Shown in pieces: positions 53,538 to 63,962 of a DNA stretch of 64,000 nt. The translations under genes were made by a program, and so were the position numbers. This DNA comes from Porticoccus sp963974675. Lineage in GTDB: Bacteria > Pseudomonadota > Gammaproteobacteria > Pseudomonadales > Porticoccaceae. Under the pieces are notes generated by a model, which made no database searches, was not told where the DNA came from, and saw only the letters and a list, made by a program, of their open reading frames with translations. Every line of letters begins with the position of its first letter. Position 1 is the stretch's first letter. The DNA lies in the NCBI GenBank assembly GCA_963974675.1, contig CAXBDQ010000006.1:39708-103707 (forward strand), written 5' to 3'.

Positions 53538-54616
53538 TAATTTGAAACCAGCTCGGACAATGCCGCAATTGCCCGCTCAGGGGATACGTAGTTTAGACAT
53601 TTCATCGGGACGGATGTCGCAGGATCGAGCGGGCATTCCCGCTTAAAACAGGGCCCGCAATCCACAGGAATAGAAAGAATAGCCACCTGCTCATTCAGTG
53701 GCGGAGTAAACGCCGGAGAAGTAGAACCATAGATCACCACCAACGGGCGATTTAAGGCAGCAGAAATATGCATCAATCCAGAGTCATTGCTGACCACTGC
53801 ATCGGCAACAGACAGTAAATCAATCGCATCTTCCAGCTGGGTAACCCCCGCTAAATTGAAGCTGTATTGCTGGTCGCCCTGAGGTAACAAATGAATAATT
53901 GATTCAGCGACAGGCTGGTCTTTACCAGAACCCAACAACCAGACCTGCCAACCATCGGCAATTTTTTGAGCCGCTACAGCAGCATAATGCTGCTCAGGCC
54001 ATCGCTTGGCCGGACCAAATTCTGCCCCCGGACACAAAGCCAATATTTTACGCTCACTCGTTAAACCAAACTGCTGACGTAGTGACGGCACACGTTTGAT
54101 ATCTGCATGTAAATCTGGCGCTGGAAGTTTTTCAGCCAGAGCTTCGCCTTCAGGATAAGCCAGCGCATCAAAACGCTGCACCATCATGGGATAACGCTGC
54201 TTATCTAAATAACGAAGATCATTGAGTAAGCCATAACGCATCTCACCCTTCCAACCGGTGCGCTGGGGAATGTTGGCAAACCAAGGAATCAGTGCAGACT
54301 TGAGTGAATTGGGCAACACAATCGCCTGATGGTAATTTTCTGCTCGTAATTCACGGCCAATTTTTCGCCGTATCGACCACATCAGGCTGCCATGGCCAAC
54401 TGGCATCTCAATGGCCCGCCTAATTTCGGGCATTCGAGCAATAATGGGACGACTCCAACCGGGAGCCAACACATCAATAGCAACATTCGAATATTGCTGT
54501 TTCAGAAGAATAAACAGAGACTGGGCCATCACCATGTCTCCAACCCATGACGGCCCAATAATCAACACTCTTTTTTCAGGTGCTTCCGTTTCTGATACGT
54601 TCTGTTCAGATGCCAT
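53537..54616 (-). CDS. waaF: LPS heptosyltransferase II
   Basis: 359 residues, GT9. VLIIGPSWVGDMVMAQSLF, ALCPGAEFGPAKRWPEQHYA and SNDSGLMHISAALNRPLVVIYGST. Adds heptose II. First gene of the core run; upstream lie three copies of TTCAGAT(G/A)CC at 54605, 54633 and 54647, the first touching the start codon. Confidence 0.96.
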   Translation of the reverse strand: MASEQNVSETEAPEKRVLIIGPSWVGDMVMAQSLFILLKQQYSNVAIDVLAPGWSRPIIARMPEIRRAIEMPVGHGSLMWSIRRKIGRELRAENYHQAIVLPNSLKSALIPWFANIPQRTGWKGEMRYGLLNDLRYLDKQRYPMMVQRFDALAYPEGEALAEKLPAPDLHADIKRVPSLRQQFGLTSERKILALCPGAEFGPAKRWPEQHYAAVAAQKIADGWQVWLLGSGKDQPVAESIIHLLPQGDQQYSFNLAGVTQLEDAIDLLSVADAVVSNDSGLMHISAALNRPLVVIYGSTSPAFTPPLNEQVAILSIPVDCGPCFKRECPLDPATSVPMKCLNYVSPERAIAALSELVSN

Positions 54617-54694
54617 ATGCTTGTTGTCTATTTTCAGATGCCTGTGTTCAGATACCTTTTTAGATACTACAGAGCCTCCGAAACGACCCGGGCA

Positions 54695-55624
54695 TTACTG
54701 CCCCACAGGCGCCAGCCATGCCGAGTGTTCGGCTCTCCTGCCACGCACCAAATCAAAATACTGTGACTGTAATAACTCAGTAATCGGGCCACGTTTTCCG
54801 CTACCCAAAACTCGTCCGTCCAGCTCTCTGATTGGCAAAACCTCCGCAGCGGTACCAGTGAAAAAGGCCTCATCAGCTATGTACACCTCGTCACGAGTAA
54901 TGCGTTTCTCTACGACCTTGTAGCCATCATTTTCGGCCAACTGCATAACCGTTTTACGGGTAATGCCGTCCAGGCAAGAAGTAAGCTCTGGGGTATAAAG
55001 CACGCCATCACGTACCACAAAAATATTTTCGCCACTGCCTTCTGCAACAAAACCTTCGGGGTCAAGCAACAGCGCCTCTTCACAGCCAGAATCCAACGCC
55101 TCACGTAATGCCAACATAGAATTAATATAGTTGCCATTCGCCTTCGCTTTCGTCATGGAGATATTCACATGGTGACGAGTATAGGAGGACGTGCGAATTT
55201 TAATTCCCTGCTCCAATGCTTCAGGAGACATATAGGAGGGCCAGTTCCAGGCCGCCACAATGACATGGGTTTTAAGCCCGTCCGCACGCAACCCCATTCC
55301 CTCTGAACCCAAAAATGCCATAGGCCTCAAATATGCTTCATGTAAATTGTTTTCACGAACTACCAGCTTTTGAGCTTCATTCAGCACCTCTTTACTAAAG
55401 GGCATATCCATACCCATTATTTTTGCAGAGCGGAACAACCGGTCGGTATGATCTTGCAAGCGAAAAATAGCAGGCCCCTTATCCTGGGTTTCATAGGCGC
55501 GAACACCCTCAAACACCCCCATACCATAATGAAGTGTGTGAGTTAACACATGAACTTTGGCCTCCCTCCAGGGAACCATCTCGCCATCAAACCAGATGTA
55601 GCCATCACGATCGGCAAAGGACAT
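54695..55624 (-). CDS. ilvE: Branched-chain amino acid aminotransferase
   Basis: 309 residues, fold-type IV PLP enzyme. WFDGEMVPWREAKVHVLTHTLHYG, the PLP lysine in MTKAKANGNYINS, E..LLLDPEGFVAEGSGENIFVV and FFTGTAAEVLPI. Makes or degrades valine, leucine and isoleucine. Strong ribosome site AGGAG. Between glnE and waaF, as in P. aeruginosa. Confidence 0.97.
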   Translation of the reverse strand: MSFADRDGYIWFDGEMVPWREAKVHVLTHTLHYGMGVFEGVRAYETQDKGPAIFRLQDHTDRLFRSAKIMGMDMPFSKEVLNEAQKLVVRENNLHEAYLRPMAFLGSEGMGLRADGLKTHVIVAAWNWPSYMSPEALEQGIKIRTSSYTRHHVNISMTKAKANGNYINSMLALREALDSGCEEALLLDPEGFVAEGSGENIFVVRDGVLYTPELTSCLDGITRKTVMQLAENDGYKVVEKRITRDEVYIADEAFFTGTAAEVLPIRELDGRVLGSGKRGPITELLQSQYFDLVRGRRAEHSAWLAPVGQ

Positions 55625-55745
55625 CCAACATCTCCTAAAAATCTATCTACCTAAAGACCTATCTAATAGGCTTGAAAAATCAAACCTTTCTAAGAACAAC
55701 ACACTGATATAGGCGCTCAGTAGAACGACCTACTACCATTACACG

Positions 55746-58670
55746 CTAGACCAGCAGCTTTCGCCAAACTGACGAAACCTGCTCGCGCTCAACACTAAAT
55801 TCAGAGGCAGCCACCACAACAGGCAATTTTTGTAGCTGCAAACGATGCCCGACAGAGCGATAATTTTTATAAGCTCTCGTCAAAAACTCTGCATCTTCCG
55901 CCGATATAACCCCACCCTCCTCCAGACATACAAGGATACGAATATTATCGCTCCAACGGGTTAACTCGGGAATTTCATGGGATCGATCCAAGACCGCAAA
56001 TTGAACCATAAATTCGATGTCAACGATACCTCCAGCGTCCTGCTTAAGACTGAAAACACTCCCACTTTCGCCTGTCTTTTTATCAGAAACTATTTTTTGG
56101 CTGCCTAGGTGGGTCCACATTTTATTTCGCATGCCAATGACATCTTCTAGTAACTGCGCATGCTCACGCTTCTGACAAAGCACTCGATGACGTGTTTCCT
56201 GAAAAGCCTTCGAAAGTTTTTCTGGCCCCGCCACAGGCCTGGCCCTAACTAATGCCTGATGCTCCCATGTCCATGCCTCCTCTAACTGATACTTTTCAAA
56301 GCCCACTAAAGAAGAGACCAACATACCCGAGTTACCCGATGGCCTGAGGCGCATATCGACTTCATAGAGCGCGCCAGAACTCATTTGAGTGGTCAGAATA
56401 TGAATAACCCGTTGCCCTAGGCGCATAAAGAATGTGGCATTGTCGATGCTTCGATCGCCATCGGTTGCCTTACTGGGGTTGGCGTCATGTAAAAAAACCA
56501 AATCAAGATCAGAGCCATGCCCTAATTCAATCCCACCAAGCTTGCCGTAACCCAGAATCAAAAACCCAGGTTTATCACCACTTTCACTCTCCCTTCCAGG
56601 ATGACCATAACGACTCACCATCTGTTCCCAGGCTATTTCTAATACATGGTTCAAAATAGCCTCAGCCAACCAAGTGAGATAATCACTCACCTTCATCAAG
56701 GGCAGAATATCTTCCACCTCACAAGCGGCGACATGCAAGCTATGGGAGCGCTGAAAGTAACGCAGCACTTCCATCTGTGCTTCCAGATCATCTTCTGGAA
56801 CACGCAACAATTGCTGCCGCAGCTCGTCTTCCAACTCACTTCTATTGGGCAGAGAAAAAAGTGTTCGACTATCAAGCAGCTCATCCAATAATGCCGGATA
56901 GCGAGACAACTGCTCAGCAATCCATGGGCTAGCAGCACAAAGCTTGACTGTAGTGTGCAGCGCCATAGGATTTTCTTTCAAAAGTACAAGGTAGGCACTA
57001 CGACGAGCAACGGACTCAACTAACTGTAAAACTCGACCCAGAGCTTCAGCGTCATTACTCAGCGTGGCGCAGGCAATAATTAGTCGTGGCATCAAATCAT
57101 CAAGGCGAACTCGTGTATCTGAGGCCATAGCCAGAACCGATCGGCTATTATGCAAAGTGCGAATAACATCCATCGCCTGGTCTGGCTGGCAATAACCCAG
57201 ATTTTCAAGATCGCAACATTCAAGACTTTCATCACCACAACTCAGCCAGATATGTCGTGCATTTTGAATGTCTTCGCCAGCATCTTCACCAACAGTCTCT
57301 TGATGTTCATCCGCAATTACATCTTCAAATATTTTCCTCACAAATGCTCGATGAACTTCTAGGCTGGCAAAAAACTCATCCCAGCTATCAAAACCAAGCA
57401 GGTAAGCCAGCCGCAGCTGCTCCCATTCTTCCTCGGGAAGCATTTGAGTTTGCTTGTCCTGCCAACCCTGCAAAGCATGCTCAACATTGCGTAAAAAGGT
57501 ATAGCTCTGGTAAAGCGTCTCAACATCGCTAGCGGGCAACAGCGCTTCCTCACCTAGCAGAGCCAGCACCTCCTTTAATGCCTGCGCCTGAAAACGAACA
57601 TCACGGCCGCCCCGTATGAGCTGGAAAGCTTGAGCGACAAATTCCACCTCCCGAATACCACCGGCACCACGCTTTACATCCCCTGAAATTCCTTTTCGCT
57701 GCACCTCTCGATTAATGAGCCCCTTCATATCACGCAGAGATTCAATAGCACTAAAATCAATATATTTTCGATAAGTAAATGGCCGCAACATGGCCATAAG
57801 CTTAGCTCCAGCCTCACGATCACCCGCCACCACGCGCGCCTTGATCATGGCATAGCGCTCCCACTCCCGGCCCTGTGTTTGGTAGTACTCCTCTATGGCA
57901 TCAAAATTAAGAATCAATGCACCACTTTGCCCATAAGGCCGCAATCTCATATCCACACGAAATACAAACCCGTCGGCATTACGGACATCCAACGCCTTAA
58001 TCAACTTCTGACCTAGCCGAACAAAAAACTCCTGATTACTAAAACTGCGTTTGCCACCCTGGGTTTCACCACCTTCGGGGTAGGAAAAAATCAAATCAAT
58101 ATCAGAAGAGACGTTGAGTTCCCAGGCACCCATTTTTCCCATACCCAGCACCACCATTTTCTGTGGCTCGCCACTGGCGTTAACGGGCGTACCCCAGTCC
58201 TCACAAGCTTGGGGATAAAGAAAATCGAGCGAACCCTGCAAACAAGTCTCTGCTAGCAAAGTCATATCCGCCGTTGTTTCCTCCAGATCAGCCGCTCTAA
58301 TAAAATCTCGCCAGACTATCCGCACCATTTCTCGAGCGCGGAACCTACGCAACTGTCGCAGTAGATCTTCCTCAGTCTTAGCCTCTACAAGTCGAACAGA
58401 CAAGCGTTCAGCCATAGAAGCAGAGGTATAACTAACACCCAAATCACCCGAGCCAATCAACTGCTGAAACATTTCGGGGTCCGTACTACACGTTGAAGCA
58501 ACAAACTCACTGCAACTCCAAACCAGTTTTACATCAGAGGAGAAGCTGTCGTCATGACTAAGCACACCCTCTAACCACTGTGATAGCTCAGGAGAAACCA
58601 GATGTTCAAAATGCTCGCGGCGGAAAAGCCACTGTTCATGAAGCATCAAAGGTAATGGTTTTCGACTCAT
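55746..58670 (-). CDS. glnE: Glutamine synthetase adenylyltransferase / deadenylase
   Basis: 974 residues. Two nucleotidyltransferase domains: the first with MGAWELNVSSDIDLIFSYPE (GSD-type), the second with GKLGGIELGHGSDLDLVFLHDA, separated by a helical regulatory part; the GlnD-like helical ends follow each. It adds or removes AMP on GlnA according to PII state. Length normal. Monocistronic in this strand, before ilvE by 121 bp. Confidence 0.97.
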   Translation of the reverse strand: MSRKPLPLMLHEQWLFRREHFEHLVSPELSQWLEGVLSHDDSFSSDVKLVWSCSEFVASTCSTDPEMFQQLIGSGDLGVSYTSASMAERLSVRLVEAKTEEDLLRQLRRFRAREMVRIVWRDFIRAADLEETTADMTLLAETCLQGSLDFLYPQACEDWGTPVNASGEPQKMVVLGMGKMGAWELNVSSDIDLIFSYPEGGETQGGKRSFSNQEFFVRLGQKLIKALDVRNADGFVFRVDMRLRPYGQSGALILNFDAIEEYYQTQGREWERYAMIKARVVAGDREAGAKLMAMLRPFTYRKYIDFSAIESLRDMKGLINREVQRKGISGDVKRGAGGIREVEFVAQAFQLIRGGRDVRFQAQALKEVLALLGEEALLPASDVETLYQSYTFLRNVEHALQGWQDKQTQMLPEEEWEQLRLAYLLGFDSWDEFFASLEVHRAFVRKIFEDVIADEHQETVGEDAGEDIQNARHIWLSCGDESLECCDLENLGYCQPDQAMDVIRTLHNSRSVLAMASDTRVRLDDLMPRLIIACATLSNDAEALGRVLQLVESVARRSAYLVLLKENPMALHTTVKLCAASPWIAEQLSRYPALLDELLDSRTLFSLPNRSELEDELRQQLLRVPEDDLEAQMEVLRYFQRSHSLHVAACEVEDILPLMKVSDYLTWLAEAILNHVLEIAWEQMVSRYGHPGRESESGDKPGFLILGYGKLGGIELGHGSDLDLVFLHDANPSKATDGDRSIDNATFFMRLGQRVIHILTTQMSSGALYEVDMRLRPSGNSGMLVSSLVGFEKYQLEEAWTWEHQALVRARPVAGPEKLSKAFQETRHRVLCQKREHAQLLEDVIGMRNKMWTHLGSQKIVSDKKTGESGSVFSLKQDAGGIVDIEFMVQFAVLDRSHEIPELTRWSDNIRILVCLEEGGVISAEDAEFLTRAYKNYRSVGHRLQLQKLPVVVAASEFSVEREQVSSVWRKLLV

Positions 58671-58810
58671 AGCAATACCCTAATAACGACCCGCAAGGGT
58701 ACAAATTGACGAGTAACAGATAAAACCTGTATCAACAAAAAAATTGCGACTCTCGCGCTAGCGCTCTAAAAAACTCAGGAATTCACTGGCACAAAAATAG
58801 CGCCATCACA

Positions 58811-60586
58811 TTACTTTCCTGACTCCGGAGCAACTCGCATCACCTCTTCCACCGAGGTAATGCCGGCCCCAACTTTTTGAGCACCACTCAATCTCAGAGT
58901 CCGCATACCCTCTTTCATGGCCTGCAACCTCAACGCTGAAATATCCGTGTCGGCAGTGATTAAAGGTCTGATGGATTCATTCACGGGCAATATTTCGTAA
59001 ATACCCTGTCGCCCCAAAAATCCCGTATTACGACACTCCAGACAGCCCACAGGCTTATATAATTGGTCGGGGGATTTCACCTTCCAGGGACGCACCAATG
59101 GCTCCCAATCCTCATTTACCGTAGGCGCCGGCTCCTTACAGTGAGGGCAAAGTGTTCGCACCAACCGCTGAGCCATCACACCATTGAGGGTAACCCGTAT
59201 AAGATGAGCAGGAACCCCCAAATCAAGTAAGCGAGTAATGGCTGTAGGCGCATCGTTAGTATGAAGCGTCGACAACACTAAGTGGCCCGTTAGTGCCGCC
59301 TGAATGGCCATTTCTGCTGTTGCTAGATCTCGAATTTCCCCAACCATAATAATGTCTGGGTCCTGACGCATCAGTGTTCGAATGCCTGCAGCAAAATCGA
59401 AATCAATCTTTGGCTGAACCTGGCTTTGATTAAAACTGTCTTCCACCATTTCAATCGGGTCTTCAATGGTGCTGACATTAACGTCTTCCGTTGACAGCTG
59501 CTTAAGGGTGGAATAAAGCGTGGTAGTTTTACCCGACCCAGTGGGCCCCGTCACCAAGACTATGCCATGAGGACGGTTGGTCATTTCGCTCCAGTGCTTG
59601 AGATCATCACCACTTAACCCTAAGTCACTAAAGCTACGCAACAACACTTCAGGGTCAAAAATTCTCATCACCAACTTTTCACCAAAAGCCGTAGGTAATG
59701 TGGAAAGCCGTAATTCTATTTCATTACCCTCCGGGGTGACGGTTTTTACCCGACCATCCTGGGGCCTACGTTTTTCAGCCACGTTCATACGACCCAGTAT
59801 TTTTATACGGCTGGTGACCGCTGTCATGACCTGGCTAGGTAATTCATACACTTGATGTAAAACACCATCAATACGAAAACGAATCTTTCCCTTTTCTCGA
59901 CGCGGCTCAAGGTGAATATCACTAGCCCTCTGATCAAAGGCGTACTGCAACAACCAGTCCACAATATTAACGATGTGCTGATCTTGAGCATCAGGATCTT
60001 TTAACGAGCCTATCTGGAGCAACTGTTCAAAATTAGTGACACCCGACCGGTTGTCTCCCGTTTGCCCCCGCGCACCAAATACGGATTTAGCCAGAGAATA
60101 AAATTCAACGGTGTATTTCGCCACATCCTGTGGGTTTACCACCACCCGCTTGATTTGTTTACGGCTGGTTTGTTCAAGGTCGGCCACCCACGATGTCACA
60201 AATGGTTGCGTTGTTGCGATCACCAGCTCATCACCTTTAGCATCAACACACAGGATGCTGTGACGCCGAGCAAACTGAAAAGACATGACATTGGTCACCG
60301 CCGTCACGTCAACTTTCAAAGGATCGATATGCGCAATTTCAAGACCACTTTTTTCTGACAGCCACAAAGTTAAGTCGTCTATGGTCAGCTGTTTGCTGGG
60401 CTCGCTGGCATTTTGTGGCCGCTGACCGGCAATATAGGCAAAGGGGTGTAATAGCGCCTGCTCTCTACTACGTTGAGAACCCGACATAAGGTTGGCATCC
60501 TCACGAACCAACAAGCCATCCGCTACCAAATCCTTGAGAATATTACTCAAATCCAGTTGACGCTCTACTACCGTTTCACCGGCCAT
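58811..60586 (-). CDS. GspE/PilB family secretion or pilus assembly ATPase
   Basis: About 591 residues from the ATG at 60586 (AGGTGG five bases upstream); two GTG codons lie just before. Domains: N-terminal T2SSE_N-like region (about 70-165), then ATPase with ASDIHLEPRREKGKIRFRIDG, Walker A GPTGSGKTTT, Asp box, Walker B IMVGEIRDLATAE and His box LSTLHTNDA. Zinc tetracysteine CPHC ... CLEC is present, as in PilB/GspE. No pilin, PilC/GspF or secretin gene is adjacent, so partners must lie elsewhere. It cannot be assigned to pilus or type II secretion from sequence alone. Confidence 0.85.
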   Translation of the reverse strand: MAGETVVERQLDLSNILKDLVADGLLVREDANLMSGSQRSREQALLHPFAYIAGQRPQNASEPSKQLTIDDLTLWLSEKSGLEIAHIDPLKVDVTAVTNVMSFQFARRHSILCVDAKGDELVIATTQPFVTSWVADLEQTSRKQIKRVVVNPQDVAKYTVEFYSLAKSVFGARGQTGDNRSGVTNFEQLLQIGSLKDPDAQDQHIVNIVDWLLQYAFDQRASDIHLEPRREKGKIRFRIDGVLHQVYELPSQVMTAVTSRIKILGRMNVAEKRRPQDGRVKTVTPEGNEIELRLSTLPTAFGEKLVMRIFDPEVLLRSFSDLGLSGDDLKHWSEMTNRPHGIVLVTGPTGSGKTTTLYSTLKQLSTEDVNVSTIEDPIEMVEDSFNQSQVQPKIDFDFAAGIRTLMRQDPDIIMVGEIRDLATAEMAIQAALTGHLVLSTLHTNDAPTAITRLLDLGVPAHLIRVTLNGVMAQRLVRTLCPHCKEPAPTVNEDWEPLVRPWKVKSPDQLYKPVGCLECRNTGFLGRQGIYEILPVNESIRPLITADTDISALRLQAMKEGMRTLRLSGAQKVGAGITSVEEVMRVAPESGK

Positions 60587-60832
60587 AATCACCACCTAAC
60601 ATGATTGATCTGCTGCTAATAAATTCCTATGTACATGATTGTAGCGACAATAGCCAACCCACATCTACACCCAAGATTTTCAAGGTCACAATATAAGCCA
60701 AACACTGTCCGTATAACCATTCACACCACCCATTCGCCCATTGAGAAAAAATACTCTCCTATTGCCGTCAAAAAAAACTAATCTTTCAGAGTTTAATCGC
60801 CCATTTGTCCATGCATAGGTTAAGGAATAGCA

Positions 60833-61066
60833 ATGCCAAGGAAAGGAGAAAAAGACAGCACACGTTTTCGATCTGCACGTGTTGAGTGTCTAAATGGTCA
60901 ATGGTTTTTCGCCGTGCGAGAAGGTGCCAAAGTAGTCGGGCCATTTGGCACCCAAAAAGAAGCACAGAACGCTGCTGACGCCTACGCCAAAGATATTGCT
61001 GAGGGTAAAGACCCCCTGCATGTTATGTCTAATCAGGTAGCATCCAAAGGCTTTTCCCTAAAGTAG
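60833..61066 (+). CDS. DUF6316-like small protein
   Basis: 77 residues: MPRKGEKDSTRFRSARVE, then CLNGQWFFAVREGAKVVGPF and a helix T..EAQNAADAYAKDI. The CLNG.W.F..REG...GPF motif fits small proteins named DUF6316 in gammaproteobacteria, in my recollection. Soluble; function unknown. AAGGAA five bases before the ATG. Confidence 0.65.
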   Translation: MPRKGEKDSTRFRSARVECLNGQWFFAVREGAKVVGPFGTQKEAQNAADAYAKDIAEGKDPLHVMSNQVASKGFSLK

Positions 61067-61168
61067 TCACACCATACTGTTGATCACCCGCCATTATTCT
61101 GGCCTCAACCTTTAACTTGTGACCACACCACCAGTTGCTTTTTCATCCATGCATCGTAGACTCGAACC

Positions 61169-62296
61169 ATGCAATTAATCACCATGCTCCAACAGCTCGT
61201 CGCCAAGAACTCCATAAGCAGTGTTAACCCCGCATTGGACCATGGCAATCGAGACGTCATCGAATTATTAGCTAACTGGCTCAGTGAGCTTGGCTTTACC
61301 ACCGAAGTCATGCCCCTAGCAGATCCCAGAAAAGCCAACCTTATTGCTACACTCGGCAAAGGCCCGGGCGGTTTGGTGCTAGCAGGCCATACTGACACAG
61401 TGCCCTGTGACGAAAAACTCTGGAACAACAGCCCTTTCCAGTTAACGGAAAAAGACCACCGTTTATATGGTCTCGGTACCTGTGACATGAAGGGGTTCTT
61501 CCCCCTTGCCATTGAAGCGGCCAAACCATTTTTAGATCAGCCGCTCAAACAACCGTTGATTTTTCTCGCCACGGCGGATGAAGAATCTTCCATGATGGGA
61601 GCCCAAGCACTGGCCGAAGCAGGCAAACCCAAAGCACGTTATGCCCTGATAGGCGAGCCCACGGGCATGAAACCCATCAGCATGCACAAAGGCATCATGG
61701 TTGAAAAACTGATCATCGAAGGACGGTCGGGCCACTCGAGCGACCCCTCCCTTGGTGTCAATGCCATGGAGACCCTGCACGAAGTCTTGGGCGAGCTTCT
61801 GACCCTCCGCAACGAGCTTCGAGATAACTACCACAACCCGTTATTTACGGTTGCCTACCCCACCATGAATCTGGGCTGTATTCACGGCGGCAACAATCCC
61901 AACCGTATTTGTGGCCAATGCGAACTCGGGTTTGAAATTCGCCCACTGCCTGGTATGGATATGGGCAAACTACAGCAAACCATCAGAGAACGGATAATGC
62001 CTTACGAACAAAAGAACGGCGTGTCTATTTCACTGAACCATTACAACGTCCCGGCCTACTCAGCGGCTCCAGACTCCAAACTGGCCAAGATTTGCGAAAC
62101 GCTCACCAACCACACCAGTGAAGCGGTTTCTTTTGCTACAGAGGCACCTTACCTCAGTCAACTAGGGATGGATGTGATGGTTTTGGGGCCAGGTAATATT
62201 GAACAAGCCCATCAACCCGATGAATACCTAGCCCTAGACCGAATTAAACCCACGGTAAACTTTTTAAGCCAACTGATTAGCCGCTGTTGTTTATAA
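61169..62296 (+). CDS. argE: Acetylornithine deacetylase
   Basis: 375 residues, M20 metallopeptidase family. AGHTDTVPCDEKLW (metal His and catalytic Asp), GTCDMKGFFPLAIEA, ATADEESSMMGA (catalytic and metal Glu), GEPTGMKPISMHKG and a dimerisation domain. Removes acetyl from N-acetylornithine in arginine synthesis. The first ATG is used; a second, five codons on, is possible. argA follows in the same direction after 72 bp. Confidence 0.95.
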   Translation: MQLITMLQQLVAKNSISSVNPALDHGNRDVIELLANWLSELGFTTEVMPLADPRKANLIATLGKGPGGLVLAGHTDTVPCDEKLWNNSPFQLTEKDHRLYGLGTCDMKGFFPLAIEAAKPFLDQPLKQPLIFLATADEESSMMGAQALAEAGKPKARYALIGEPTGMKPISMHKGIMVEKLIIEGRSGHSSDPSLGVNAMETLHEVLGELLTLRNELRDNYHNPLFTVAYPTMNLGCIHGGNNPNRICGQCELGFEIRPLPGMDMGKLQQTIRERIMPYEQKNGVSISLNHYNVPAYSAAPDSKLAKICETLTNHTSEAVSFATEAPYLSQLGMDVMVLGPGNIEQAHQPDEYLALDRIKPTVNFLSQLISRCCL

Positions 62297-62368
62297 CCAT
62301 CGTTATTTATACTGCGATGAACAAAAATAGTTTTATATTAATTTCTTAATGGTAATCAGGCAGATACT

Positions 62369-63673
62369 GTGACCAACTACGTGAAATTCCTGCGTGACAC
62401 ATCCCCCTACATCAATACGCACAGGGGAAAAACCTTTGTTCTTGCCCTCAGTGGCGAGGCGATTGACCATGCAAATTTCACCAATATTGTTCTCGACATT
62501 ACCCTGCTTCACAGCCTCGGCATCAAACTGGTGTTAGTTCACGGAGCAAAAGCACAGGTAGAAGAGCGACTTAGAAATTGTGCTATCACCCCACGATTTG
62601 ATCAGCATACCCGTATTACCGACAGTGCCAGCATGGCCTGCGTCAAAGATGCGGTCGGCAGCACCCGGATTAACATTGAAGCCATCCTCTCCACAGGTGC
62701 TGTTAACTCACCCATGCATGGCGCACGGATTCAGGTTGTCGGTGGCAACTTTATTACCGCAAAGCCTTTAGGCGTTAAAAATGGTATCGATTTCCATCAC
62801 ACCGGCGAAGTGCGCAGAATCGATCATAAGAGCATACAAAAACAACTCAATGATGGAGCCATTGTCCTGCTTTCACCTATTGGTTATTCACCCACGGGGG
62901 AAGCCTTCAATCTGAACTACGAAGATATAGCCACCCATGCCGCCATTAGCCTGGGCGCAGAAAAACTCATCATGTTCAGTTCCAGCCAAGGCCTTTCTGA
63001 CCACCAAGGCAACCTACTTAAAATGCTTCCTCTAAACGAGGCGCCCGGCTGCATGGACAACCTGAATGGAAACATTCCGCTACAACATGCGCTGATGGCC
63101 TGCTACCAAGCCTGTGAAAACAGTGTAGCTCGAGGTCATATCATCAGCTATATCGACAATGGCGCATTGCTAGAAGAGCTGTTTACCCGAGAAGGTAAAG
63201 GTACCCTGATATTAAAAAATGCCCGAGAGGTTATTCGGCAAGCCACCATCGACGATGTCGGTGGCCTGCTAGAACTTATTTCGCCAATGGAAGAAAAAGG
63301 CGCATTGGTAAAACGTTCACGGGAATTATTGGAAACAGAAATTTCTCGGTTTTCTATTATGGAACATGCAGAAGGCACCCTTGTAGGCTGTGCCGCACTC
63401 TACCCCTTCAATGGTAGCGATTCAGCCGAGCTAGCCTGTGTTGTGACACACCCGGAGTTTCTCAATCAAGGGATCGCCAGCCGGTTACTTGAACACACCG
63501 AACACCAAGCATTACAACAAGGTGTCGAAAGACTGTTTGTGCTGACCGTTCAAGCCAGTCACTGGTTTAAAGAAAAAGGCTTTGTTGATGCCACGCTGGA
63601 CGACCTACCCATAGAGCGCCAGTCGTTCTATAACTTCCAGCGCAACTCGAAAATTTTCTGTAAGGTGCTTTAA
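62369..63673 (+). CDS. argA: N-acetylglutamate synthase
   Basis: 434 residues. Amino-acid-kinase-like domain (about 20-290; VLVHGAKAQVEERL, VGGNFITAKPLG, VLLSPIGYSPTGEAFNLN) joined to a GNAT acetyltransferase domain (IRQATIDDVGGLLELI; ELACVVTHPEFLNQGIASRLL). First step of arginine synthesis, feedback-inhibited by arginine through the kinase-like domain. GTG start with AGG upstream. Confidence 0.96.
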   Translation: MTNYVKFLRDTSPYINTHRGKTFVLALSGEAIDHANFTNIVLDITLLHSLGIKLVLVHGAKAQVEERLRNCAITPRFDQHTRITDSASMACVKDAVGSTRINIEAILSTGAVNSPMHGARIQVVGGNFITAKPLGVKNGIDFHHTGEVRRIDHKSIQKQLNDGAIVLLSPIGYSPTGEAFNLNYEDIATHAAISLGAEKLIMFSSSQGLSDHQGNLLKMLPLNEAPGCMDNLNGNIPLQHALMACYQACENSVARGHIISYIDNGALLEELFTREGKGTLILKNAREVIRQATIDDVGGLLELISPMEEKGALVKRSRELLETEISRFSIMEHAEGTLVGCAALYPFNGSDSAELACVVTHPEFLNQGIASRLLEHTEHQALQQGVERLFVLTVQASHWFKEKGFVDATLDDLPIERQSFYNFQRNSKIFCKVL

Positions 63674-63747
63674 TCCAACACCTGAAACGACTAATTCAAC
63701 TTGTTACTGATCAAGCAGGCTGGTCTCTGCTATCCTTGCAGTCTTGT

Positions 63748-63776
63748 TTGAATTTACACAACTTACTATTTATAAC
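63748..63776 (+). promoter_or_regulatory. Sigma-70 promoter for ilvD
   Basis: -35 TTGAAT, 17-bp spacer, -10 TATAAC, ending 30 bp before the ilvD ATG. The -10 lies in the left arm of the fold-back repeat. Confidence 0.5.
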
Positions 63777-63812
63777 GTATTTGTTACCCTCTGAAAGGTT
63801 TTAACCATGCCC
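63763..63812 (+). repeat. Left arm of 50-bp inverted repeat
   Basis: Bases 63763-63812 (ilvD promoter -10, leader and first two codons) are exactly the reverse complement of 63951-64000. This arm is the native copy because it fits the argA-ilvD junction. Confidence 0.95.
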
Positions 63813-63962
63813 ACATATCGTTCACACACTACCACCAAAGGCAGAAACATGGCGGGTGCTCGCGCACTTTGGCGCGCCACCGGCATGAAAGATGATGATT
63901 TTCATAAACCCATTATTGCTGTCGCCAACTCCTTTACCCAATTTGTTCCAGGGCATGGTTAA
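63807..63962 (+). pseudogene. ilvD: Dihydroxy-acid dehydratase, first 50 codons only
   Basis: ATG at 63807 opens MPTYRSHTTTKGRNMAGARA, LWRATGM, FHKPIIAVANSFTQFVPGH, the exact N terminus of IlvD (valine/isoleucine synthesis, Fe-S enzyme). After VPGH the family continues with VHL; here the reading turns into a Gly codon and a stop because the sequence switches to the reverse complement of the gene's own leader. So this is not natural decay but a fold-back join; the true gene is presumably whole in the organism. Confidence 0.85.
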
